From DASUNQ01 sp035536455 (lineage in GTDB: Bacteria; Acidobacteriota; Thermoanaerobaculia; Multivoradales; UBA5704), in assembly GCA_035536455.1 (NCBI GenBank), contig DATLOC010000058.1, positions 1 to 64,000 on the forward strand: 64,000 nucleotides of DNA, read 5' to 3'. A program made the position numbers and the translations under genes. Positions 40,927 to 48,474 of the stretch are shown here, one piece after another (position 1 is the stretch's first letter; each line of letters opens with the position of its first letter). Below the pieces are notes generated by a model, which worked only from the letters and a program-made list of their open reading frames with translations, was not told the origin of the DNA and did not search any database.

Positions 40927-43900
40927 TCAAGTCAATATGACACCAGATATCTTCGCGGACTCGAGACAAGCCGCTAAAGCAAGCTTTGCAGATCGGGCGC
41001 GTAAGACGTTAACTCCGAAGGCCGACTCCAGATTTTGGCCTACTGCCTCCAAAATCTTCCGACCATAGGGTTTCTTCAACAGGTAGTCACAGATTCGCAG
41101 GGTGACTAACGTTGCCTGCTCCTCCAGTGGGCTGGCTTTCCAGAGTTCGGTGATGGTCGTCATCGTGAATCCCAGTGTGTTTGGAAAACCCCATTCTTCC
41201 TCGAGCCGCGCCAAGACACTGCGCAGGGGCTCCTCATCCGGCCGCCAATCGCTTCGAAGGCTAGCCGCCACAATGGTTGCGGGAGCAATGGACGTAAATC
41301 TATAACCCCACTGACATAACATGACGGTGATGGTATCGAACGCCTCCCTTGACATCCTGCCCATCTCGTTCATTTTCAAACATACCGCCTGGGTCCAAAC
41401 CTGCACGGTTCCAAGCTCCTTCGTGCCAATCAAGCCGGTCAAGAAATCGTCTGTCCAGATAGGAACCCGCCGCACACTAGCCACCGCCAGAGTTTCAGCC
41501 GTCGCGGTGCCCATCAGATCCCGGAGCTTTGCCCGGAAGCTAGGCTCAATCGATGCTAGCGCTCTCCCGCCCACTATCTCGCAGCTGCCTTCCACCTGTT
41601 CCACAAAGACGTGCATCGCTTCCTGTCTCTTGTGCTCTAGGTCGCGGTCCAATTCGGTAAGCACTAGCCTCTCTCCATCGAAGCCAAGAAACCCCTGAAG
41701 ACGCGGATCGTCAAAGGAAGAGTCCACCAGTCTCCTAAATTCGCTCACGGTGCCTGTAGTAACGATGCACCGGAATGGTAGCGCGGCTAACGGCAAGTGA
41801 TCGCGAAGTAGCTTGAGGGTACTAAGGGCAACAGCGTCAACCACCACGGCCTCCGCCCGATCCAGTGCCGCTGCACCTCGCCGGAACTGCTCCGTAGTGC
41901 CTTCTATGCAGTGGACCATCGGAGGTGAACCGTGGATCAGATGATCTACAACTACCGGAATCTCCTTGCTGGCGACTGTCGCAAGGGCAGGAAGAGGAAG
42001 CTTCTTTTCCTTATAAAGCTGCTCCGCCGCGCGCGGTCCCTCTTGAAGCCTTCTATGTATCTCGATGAGTTCCTGTAAGAACTGGCCAGTGCCTGCCTCC
42101 TCATCTTCAGGGACAGTAAGGGCCTCGAGCAGCCACGTATCGGGAAAGCGTTGCGACCAGAGCTGCATTGCCTCGTTTGCGCGAAAGACGATCCGATTCT
42201 GGACCTCCTCCACGACACCCTTTCGCTCGACAAGTGCGGACCCTGGCAAGCTGAATTCCTCTCCTGGTGACTTTCCAATCATGGAAAGTGAGAGCGGATG
42301 CGCGGGGCCATACTCACCCCTACTCGACTGTGGCTCGGATCCGTCTTCGATGACAATCCATCGCGACTCTCCGGATGCCTTCTCGGTGAAGCGAACAGCA
42401 CATCCAACCTCAATGCTCGTTGGCTTAGATAGATCAAGTGTTCCCGCGCGGGGTCCAAAGACAGCGGTAATCAAAGCCCTATGACTGTCTGGACTATCCG
42501 GGAAGCGTCTCGTGAGCTCATATGCGTACTGCGTAGCCTTGTTAGACTGGCCCAACTTTCCGTACACTGCAGCGATGTGGAAGCCAAACTCTGGGCTGTT
42601 AACTGCGAAGGCCGAAGGCAGGTCAGCTGAGTACTCGCGGGTGATATCGGACCAGTCAAAGACAACTGCCAGATTGAGAAGGCGCATGCGAGCTCGTGAG
42701 TCCTGAGGCTCCACCGCTAGATATTCTACCAAGACCTTTCTCGCCTCTCCGAGCTCGTTGTATCGGACTAACGTATCTACCTCCAACGCAATGATCTCGG
42801 ATACAAACGCTCCTCCCGCACGCAGCTCAGCGGCAATGCGCAGAACCAACTCATCATTATCGGAATCATTGGCACACCTAAGAACGTGCCGCACTTCACT
42901 GTCGGCAACTCCAGGGACATAAAGCTGAAGCCACACGTTCAATGCCTCAGCGAATCTGTCTAGCTCTTCGAGAATCAAGGCCGCTTGCCGCTTCCACTGC
43001 CCGTTCTCGACGTTTTCGATTGAATTTAAAACAGCCTCGATGCTGGTGCTGGCACTATCGCGGGCGCCCATTCTGAGCTCAGCGGAGGCGCGAATTACGG
43101 CAGCTTCAAACGAGCCCGCGGCGCTGGACGTCAGACCTTCGACCTCTTGAGAGTCGAGAGACTGGCGAGCTGCTAGCACGCCTATGAACGTGACGATATA
43201 TTGCAGTCGTAGTTCACTGTCAGCTTCTATGAGCTGGGGAAGACCCTCGCGCAAGACTCGCTCCTCCTTCAGCAGGTAGTCCGCGCCGCCCTCCTGTTCA
43301 AGTGCGAGGGCCAAAAGAAGCCGGGTTCGCGGCCGCTGATCGCTCGCGAACATCTTCTCCGCTACTTGCAGCGCTGTTGCGGATTCTCCTCGCTCAAGCG
43401 CCATTGAGGCGTACGCCGCACCAAAATCGCTGTCTGTAGGAACGGACTCATGCGCACGTTCAAAGTCCGCGTATGCGGCCTGCTCGTCCTCCAGGAGTAA
43501 ATTCGCTTGTCCACGGTTGTACCAAGCTAGTGGCAGTTCCTCCGCGTTACTACCTGTCATTGCGGTGATCGCAGATGCCAAGAGTGAGCGTGCCTCGATC
43601 ACGCGGTCCTGGTCAGCTGCGAGCATGCGCATCCCCGACAAACGTGCACGACTAATCTCCTGATACAGAATAGCTGTTCCCAGCGAAAATGCCATCGGCG
43701 GAGACTCTGTGTCGCCCACCGCCCTCAGGACTGCTTCCGCCTCTTTAAACTTTCCTTCTTGTGCGGCGCGAAGATATAAGGCGCGCGCCACGTCCGGCTC
43801 TCGTCTTACTGGTTCCGGGATCTCGCCCACGAGGTTTTCATATGTAAGCTCAGGAGGCGCAGTCCTAATGCGTACAGCTTGAGCAACTGGCAAGTAGGGA

Positions 43901-44754
43901 TCGACTTTCCAAGCTGCCTCCGCCTTTTCATACGCTTGAAGACTGTCACCCGCGAGAAGATGGCCAAGAGCTCCGAAGGCTTTCGCCGCTTCGTCGTTTG
44001 GCTGCTGCTGCTCGGCTTGAAGAAGTAACGGTGTTGCCTTGTCGTTCTCGCCTTGAGCATGATGCGACAGACCCAGATTCGCCAGCAGGCGGTATTTCTC
44101 ACGCGGCTTTAAGACGTCCCATCGCTCTCGTTGAATCTTCTCCAGGAGAACAATAGCGACTTCGGGAGAACCTTGCTTAAGGCGCTCCACAGCTTGATCT
44201 ATCTCGGCGTGACTTCCAGGGATATTCACCGTGGCTACGGATGCGACCTCGGCAGCGACGATCGCGCTAAACTCCTTGATGGCACTCGCGGGTGAAGGAA
44301 GCTGTTGATAAAACTCGCTGGCCAGCGCAGGATTCAACCTAAGTACTTCCTCGATGTCCTGCCATGCGTAAACGGTGACGCTGAAGAGGCCGAGCTTTGC
44401 ATGCTCGGCAGTGACTTGAGCCGCGCGCTTCTGTAGCTCGGGATCTCTGTCTGCTGTAGTGGCAATGATGAAACGACTAAGCTCAGGCTGGAGGCTGCGC
44501 GCTTGCAGAATGTCGCTGTCGACTTCGGAAATCGACAGTCGTGCCGGAGGGGCATTGCGCAATTTACACTGAATTCCTACGTAGGTTCCCTCGGGAGTGC
44601 ACCCAAGGAGATCGATTCCTTGCTGTCGCTGTCCGCGCCTACCAAATTTCTGAAGAGTCTCTAGCTGTAGTTCGCCGCGAAAGATTTTGAGACACCAGGT
44701 CTCAAAAAGCGCTTCGTTGTCAGGCTTTAGGAACGTTAGGCTCAATGGGGGCAT
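40927..44754 (-). CDS. predicted conflict-system protein: Mrr-like nuclease, TPR array, GreAB-C-like domain, PIN nuclease
   Basis: This 1,275-residue protein resembles the TPR-GreAB-C-PIN biological-conflict family. Residues 1-150 form an Mrr/REase-like nuclease with D48 (GIDLLG) and Q62/K64 (IQCK), a PD-(D/E)xK pattern, then FIIATTADRD. About 190-770 is a helical repeat region of TPR type. About 778-865 resembles the C-terminal domain of GreA/GreB (GCAVRFTE ... LSLSMIGKSPGEEF). The end carries a PIN-like set of acids in VVVDAVAL (near 968), TVSEFRR (near 1003) and IWTDDF (near 1098). GC is clearly lower than its neighbours and codon use differs, which suggests transfer. It sits between two copies of the biotin-carrier gene end. 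A role in phage or plasmid defence is inferred. Confidence 0.75.
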   Translation of the reverse strand: MPPLSLTFLKPDNEALFETWCLKIFRGELQLETLQKFGRRGQRQQGIDLLGCTPEGTYVGIQCKLRNAPPARLSISEVDSDILQARSLQPELSRFIIATTADRDPELQKRAAQVTAEHAKLGLFSVTVYAWQDIEEVLRLNPALASEFYQQLPSPASAIKEFSAIVAAEVASVATVNIPGSHAEIDQAVERLKQGSPEVAIVLLEKIQRERWDVLKPREKYRLLANLGLSHHAQGENDKATPLLLQAEQQQPNDEAAKAFGALGHLLAGDSLQAYEKAEAAWKVDPYLPVAQAVRIRTAPPELTYENLVGEIPEPVRREPDVARALYLRAAQEGKFKEAEAVLRAVGDTESPPMAFSLGTAILYQEISRARLSGMRMLAADQDRVIEARSLLASAITAMTGSNAEELPLAWYNRGQANLLLEDEQAAYADFERAHESVPTDSDFGAAYASMALERGESATALQVAEKMFASDQRPRTRLLLALALEQEGGADYLLKEERVLREGLPQLIEADSELRLQYIVTFIGVLAARQSLDSQEVEGLTSSAAGSFEAAVIRASAELRMGARDSASTSIEAVLNSIENVENGQWKRQAALILEELDRFAEALNVWLQLYVPGVADSEVRHVLRCANDSDNDELVLRIAAELRAGGAFVSEIIALEVDTLVRYNELGEARKVLVEYLAVEPQDSRARMRLLNLAVVFDWSDITREYSADLPSAFAVNSPEFGFHIAAVYGKLGQSNKATQYAYELTRRFPDSPDSHRALITAVFGPRAGTLDLSKPTSIEVGCAVRFTEKASGESRWIVIEDGSEPQSSRGEYGPAHPLSLSMIGKSPGEEFSLPGSALVERKGVVEEVQNRIVFRANEAMQLWSQRFPDTWLLEALTVPEDEEAGTGQFLQELIEIHRRLQEGPRAAEQLYKEKKLPLPALATVASKEIPVVVDHLIHGSPPMVHCIEGTTEQFRRGAAALDRAEAVVVDAVALSTLKLLRDHLPLAALPFRCIVTTGTVSEFRRLVDSSFDDPRLQGFLGFDGERLVLTELDRDLEHKRQEAMHVFVEQVEGSCEIVGGRALASIEPSFRAKLRDLMGTATAETLAVASVRRVPIWTDDFLTGLIGTKELGTVQVWTQAVCLKMNEMGRMSREAFDTITVMLCQWGYRFTSIAPATIVAASLRSDWRPDEEPLRSVLARLEEEWGFPNTLGFTMTTITELWKASPLEEQATLVTLRICDYLLKKPYGRKILEAVGQNLESAFGVNVLRARSAKLALAACLESAKISGVILT

Positions 44755-44942
44755 TCAGGACCTCAAGAAGCGAGGAGTCTCGCAATGCAGATTCAAGCTG
44801 TAACATGGGCTGAGGGAACAAAGACCAAAGGCCGTCGCGGCGCAGTTCACCAGAGGCAACTCGGCGGGAGGACGACCTCCGCTTGTGCTACCCAAAGAAG
44901 GCCCGATGCGTCGGAGCGCCGGTTCTTACCCGTGCGTGAACC

Positions 44943-45446
44943 CTACCCGATCTCGAACAGCGGATCCCCCCCCTCCACCGCCTGCCCCGGGGTGACGAAG
45001 ACGGCGCGGATGGTGCCGGCGCGGTCGGCTTGGATCTCGTTTTCCATCTTCATCGCTTCGAGCACCACGATCCCCTGGCCGGCGGCGACCTCGTCGCCTT
45101 CGGCCGCCAGCACCGCCACCACACGGCCGGGCATGTAGGCCGCCACCCGGCGCGGGCCTTTGGGGCCGCCGGGGCCGTGGGCGGAACGGGCCAGCACCGT
45201 CAGCGGGTCGGCGACCTCGGCTTCTGTCTCGCCCCCTGGCCAGCTCACGTGGTAGCGGCCCTCCTCGCGGCGGTGGACCCAGACCTCTTGCTGCTCGCCG
45301 CCGACGCGCAGGCTGTACAGCTCGCCGGCCACGACCACCGAATCGACCTCGTAGGTCTGCTCGCCGACGGTCACGCGGTAGCCCGCCTCGGCGCGCGCGA
45401 TCCGCACCCGCTCCTCCCGCTCGCCGGCGCGCACGACGAGCTCCAT
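44943..45446 (-). CDS. biotin carboxyl carrier protein/subunit of an acyl-CoA carboxylase
   Basis: This 167-residue protein ends in a biotinyl-lipoyl domain with the biotinylation motif EAMKMENEI (about residues 128-136). Its N-terminal half resembles the linker/BT region of propionyl- or methylcrotonyl-CoA carboxylase alpha subunits. The ATG at 45446 overlaps the stop of the biotin carboxylase gene (ATGA). Its last 200 or so bases are duplicated at 40648-40865 beyond the conflict gene. The intervening 44755-44942 shows no gene. Confidence 0.9.
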   Translation of the reverse strand: MELVVRAGEREERVRIARAEAGYRVTVGEQTYEVDSVVVAGELYSLRVGGEQQEVWVHRREEGRYHVSWPGGETEAEVADPLTVLARSAHGPGGPKGPRRVAAYMPGRVVAVLAAEGDEVAAGQGIVVLEAMKMENEIQADRAGTIRAVFVTPGQAVEGGDPLFEIG

Positions 45447-46978
45447 CAGCCGCCCCGCAGCCCCTCGCGCCGCCCCGCTTCCCCCCAGCGGCTGCGGCGC
45501 CCGCCCGCCGCGGCCGGCTCGGTGGCGGCGGTGCGGGAGGCGCGCTCGAGGTGGGCGATGGCGGCGGCGACGAAGGGCAGATCGCGGGCCGCCTCGTCCG
45601 CGGGCGGCGTCAATTCGCCGGCGGTGAGCTTGCGGTCGAGCATGCCGATGTCGAGCCGGCCGGCGGCGAAGTCGGGGTCGGCCAGGAGGGCGCGGTAGAG
45701 CGGCGCGGTGGTGCGGATGCCCTCGATGCGCAGCTCGGCCAGGGCGCGGCCGAGGCGCGCCAGGGCGCGCTCGCGGTCGGCGGCCCAGACGATCAGCTTG
45801 GCGAGCAGCGGGTCGTAATGGATGGTCACCTCCGCGCCCTCGGCGACGCCGGCGTCGACCCGCACCCCCGGGCCCTGCGGCCAGCGCAGCAGGGCGATGC
45901 GGCCGGGCGAGGGGGCGAAGCGCTGGTAGGGGTCCTCGGCGTAGAGGCGCACCTCGACGGCGTGGCCGCGCGGGCGGACGTCGTCGAACTCCGCGCCGAG
46001 CGGCTCGCCTTCGGCCACCCGCACCTGCCAGGCCACGAGGTCGAGGCCGGTCACCAGCTCGGTCACCGGGTGCTCGACCTGGAGGCGGGTGTTCATCTCG
46101 AGGAAGTAGAAGGCGCCGTCCTTGGCGAGCAGGAACTCGACGGTGCCGGCGTTGGCGTAGCCGACCGCGGCGGCGGCCTTGACCGCCGCTTCGCCCATGC
46201 GCCGGCGGAGGTCCTCGCCGACGGCCGGCGACGGCGCCTCCTCGACGACCTTCTGGTGCCGGCGCTGGAGCGAGCACTCGCGCTCGCCGAGCGAGACGAT
46301 CCGCCCGTGCAGGTCGCCCATCACCTGGATCTCGACGTGGCGCGGCTCCTCGATGTACTTCTCGAGGTAGACCGAGTCGTCGCCGAAGCTGGCGCCGGCC
46401 TCCGAGCGCGCGGCGCGGTAGGCGGCGGCCAGCTCGCCCGGCTCGCGCACCTGGCGCATGCCCTTGCCGCCCCCGCCCGCCGAGGCCTTGAGCATCACCG
46501 GGTCGCCCATCTCGCCAGCCGCCGCGGCGGCGCCCTCGAGGTCGGGCAGGGGGTCGCGGCCGCCGGGCACGACCGGCACGCCGGCGTCGATCATCAGCCG
46601 CCGGCTCTCGACCTTCGAGCCCATCGCGGCGATCGCCTCCGGCGGCGGGCCGATGAAGACGACGCCGGCGTCGCGGCAGAGGCGCGCGAACTCGGCGCGC
46701 TCGGAGAGGAAGCCGTAGCCCGGGTGGATGGCGTCGGCGCCGATCTCGCGCGCCAGCTCGACGATCGCCTCGCCGCGCAGGTAGCTCTCGCGCGAGGGGG
46801 CGGGGCCGATCGGGTAGGCCTCGTCGGCGAGCAAGACCGGCAGGCTCTTGCGGTCCGGCTCGGAGTAGACGACGGCGCCGCGGATCCCCAGCTCGCGCAG
46901 CCCGCGCAGCACCCGCACCGCGATCTCGCCGCGGTTGGCGATCAGGACCTTGCGGATGCGGCGGGGGGAAGGGGGCAT
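45446..46978 (-). CDS. accC: biotin carboxylase subunit of an acyl-CoA carboxylase
   Basis: This ATP-grasp enzyme carboxylates biotin. The 510-residue protein has the AccC N-terminal block (RKVLIANRGEIAVRVLRG), the glycine-rich ATP lid KASAGGGGKGMR, the EMNTRLQVEHPVTE active-site block and the biotin-carboxylase C-terminal domain. The ATG at 46978 fits the family start better than the upstream open frame. Length and fused-type tail suggest the propionyl/geranyl/methylcrotonyl group rather than only acetyl-CoA carboxylase. The carboxyltransferase gene is not in the window. Confidence 0.93.
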   Translation of the reverse strand: MPPSPRRIRKVLIANRGEIAVRVLRGLRELGIRGAVVYSEPDRKSLPVLLADEAYPIGPAPSRESYLRGEAIVELAREIGADAIHPGYGFLSERAEFARLCRDAGVVFIGPPPEAIAAMGSKVESRRLMIDAGVPVVPGGRDPLPDLEGAAAAAGEMGDPVMLKASAGGGGKGMRQVREPGELAAAYRAARSEAGASFGDDSVYLEKYIEEPRHVEIQVMGDLHGRIVSLGERECSLQRRHQKVVEEAPSPAVGEDLRRRMGEAAVKAAAAVGYANAGTVEFLLAKDGAFYFLEMNTRLQVEHPVTELVTGLDLVAWQVRVAEGEPLGAEFDDVRPRGHAVEVRLYAEDPYQRFAPSPGRIALLRWPQGPGVRVDAGVAEGAEVTIHYDPLLAKLIVWAADRERALARLGRALAELRIEGIRTTAPLYRALLADPDFAAGRLDIGMLDRKLTAGELTPPADEAARDLPFVAAAIAHLERASRTAATEPAAAGGRRSRWGEAGRREGLRGG

Positions 46979-47103
46979 GCGGGAGACGCTTATCCTAGCC
47001 GCCATTGACAGGGGGCGCCGATTCGCCTAAAAGGCTTCGCAGCTTACTGCCGCGCCAAAGCATTGATCTCGAACGATTTAATCATTCGATCGAGGAGGGA
47101 CCG

Positions 47104-47754
47104 ATGGAGGAGCTTCGAGTGAGCGCGCCCCCTTCGCTGAACGCCCTTCAGTGCCGCGGCACGCGGGTGCGGCTGATCGCCAGCCGCGCCTTCGGCGCTG
47201 CGGTGCTGGTCCTCCTCACCCTGGGCTCCAACTACTGGGACCACGCCAACCACGTCCTGGTCGAGGAGTCGCTCTTCATCCTCGGGATCCTGCTCGCCGT
47301 CCTCGGCTTCCTCGGCCGCCTCTGGTGTCTGGCCTACATCACCGGGCGCAAGAAGCGGGCGCTGGTCGTCACCGGCCCGTACTCGCTCTGCCGCCACCCG
47401 CTCTACTTCTGCTCACTCGTCGGCGCGGTCGGCCTCGGCCTCTGTACCGAGACGCTCACCGCGCCGGTGCTCGTCGTCGCCGCGTTCGCCGTCTACTACC
47501 CTTCCGTCATCCGCCGGGAGGAGCGGTTCCTCGACGACAACTTCCCGGGCTACGCCGCCTACAAGCGGCGGGTGCCCCTCTTCTTCCCGCGCTGGTCCGC
47601 GTTCGTCGACGAGAGCGCCCTGCAGCTCAACCCCCGCGCCTTCCGCCGCGAGCTCATCGCCGCCGGCGCCGTCGTGCCCCTGATCGGCGTCATCGAGCTC
47701 ATCGAAGCCCTCCACCAGGCCGCCTGGCTGCCGAGCTACTTCCTGATCCCGTAG
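47104..47754 (+). CDS. isoprenylcysteine carboxyl methyltransferase (ICMT)-like membrane protein
   Basis: This 216-residue polytopic protein has four or five hydrophobic segments and the ICMT/PEMT signature GPYSLCRHPLYF followed by RREERFLDDNFPGYAAYKRRV. These parts form the S-adenosylmethionine site in the family. In bacteria such proteins methylate lipids or other hydrophobic acceptors; the substrate here is unknown. The ATG at 47104 follows GGAGGGACCG. Starts farther upstream lie too far from a ribosome site. Confidence 0.82.
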   Translation: MEELRVSAPPSLNALQCRGTRVRLIASRAFGAAVLVLLTLGSNYWDHANHVLVEESLFILGILLAVLGFLGRLWCLAYITGRKKRALVVTGPYSLCRHPLYFCSLVGAVGLGLCTETLTAPVLVVAAFAVYYPSVIRREERFLDDNFPGYAAYKRRVPLFFPRWSAFVDESALQLNPRAFRRELIAAGAVVPLIGVIELIEALHQAAWLPSYFLIP

Positions 47755-47781
47755 CGCGCCTCGCGGTTCACATTGGTGTTA

Positions 47782-47802
47782 ACCTCTCTAGGTGCGAGAG
47801 GT
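47782..47802. promoter_or_regulatory. candidate higBA operator overlapping the toxin start codon
   Basis: ACCTCTC (47782-47788) and GAGAGGT (47796-47802) form a perfect 7-bp inverted repeat. The GTG start of the toxin gene at 47792 lies in the 7-nt spacer. No ribosome site precedes the GTG, so the mRNA may be leaderless or nearly so. Autorepression by HigA here would fit the family. Confidence 0.45.
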
Positions 47803-48148
47803 CCGCTTCTACCGGGCCGCTTCGGGCCGCTGCCCGGTGGAGGAGTTCCTCGATTCGCTGACGGGCAAGCAGGCGCAGAAGGTGGTCTGGGTGCTGCGGC
47901 TGGTCGAGGAGCTGGGGGTCGTGCCCGTGCAATTCTTCAAGAAGCTGGAAGGGACGGACGGCATCTGGGAAGTGCGAGCGCAGCACGGCGGCGACGCCTT
48001 TCGCCTCCTCGGGTTCTTCGACGGGCCGCGTCGGCTCGTCCTGACCAGCGCCTTTGCCAAGAAGAGCGAGACGACGCCACGCCGCGAGATCGCGCTCGCG
48101 CAGCAACGCCGGCAGGACCATCTCGGCCGCAGGAGGAATAAGGGATGA
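47792..48148 (+). CDS. higB: HigB/Gp49-type (DUF891) RelE-superfamily toxin
   Basis: This 118-residue protein matches phage-derived Gp49-like HigB toxins, ribosome-dependent mRNA interferases. Motifs are CPVEEFLDSLTGKQ, FKKLEGTDGIWEVRAQHGGDAFRLLGFFDG and VLTSAFAKKSETTP. The GTG start at 47792 gives the family N-terminus (VREVRFYRA). The stop overlaps the antitoxin start by four bases (ATGA). Confidence 0.88.
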   Translation: MREVRFYRAASGRCPVEEFLDSLTGKQAQKVVWVLRLVEELGVVPVQFFKKLEGTDGIWEVRAQHGGDAFRLLGFFDGPRRLVLTSAFAKKSETTPRREIALAQQRRQDHLGRRRNKG

Positions 48149-48474
48149 GTGACGTCAGGAAGTACGCGCGAGCGCGCGCCGCGAGAGACCCGGAGTTCGC
48201 CGAGGGACTGGAGTCCGGCTACGCGGATCTCCGGATCGGGGTGCTCCTCCGGCAGGCACGCCAGCGGGCCGGCTTGACCCAGGACGAGATGGCGCAGCGC
48301 TTGGCGACGAAGAAGTCGGCCATCAGCCGCATCGAGACCCGCGCCGGCGACATCCGCCTGTCAACTCTCGCCCGCTACGCCCGAGTGCTCGGCTGTCAGC
48401 TCTCGCTGGAGCTCCGGCCCAGGCGCGCCGCCAGCCGCGGCCGGGCCAGAAGCGGGACGGTCAGGGCTACGTAG
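48145..48474 (+). CDS. higA: HigA-type XRE antitoxin
   Basis: This 109-residue protein has an XRE helix-turn-helix (LRQARQRAGLTQDEMAQRLA, then SAISRIE) and the LARYARVLGCQLSLEL tail typical of HigA partners of Gp49-type toxins. It is translationally coupled to higB. Its 3' end overlaps, tail to tail, 114 bp of the convergent YfhO-type gene, which suggests this module landed at or reshaped that gene's end. Confidence 0.88.
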   Translation: MSDVRKYARARAARDPEFAEGLESGYADLRIGVLLRQARQRAGLTQDEMAQRLATKKSAISRIETRAGDIRLSTLARYARVLGCQLSLELRPRRAASRGRARSGTVRAT

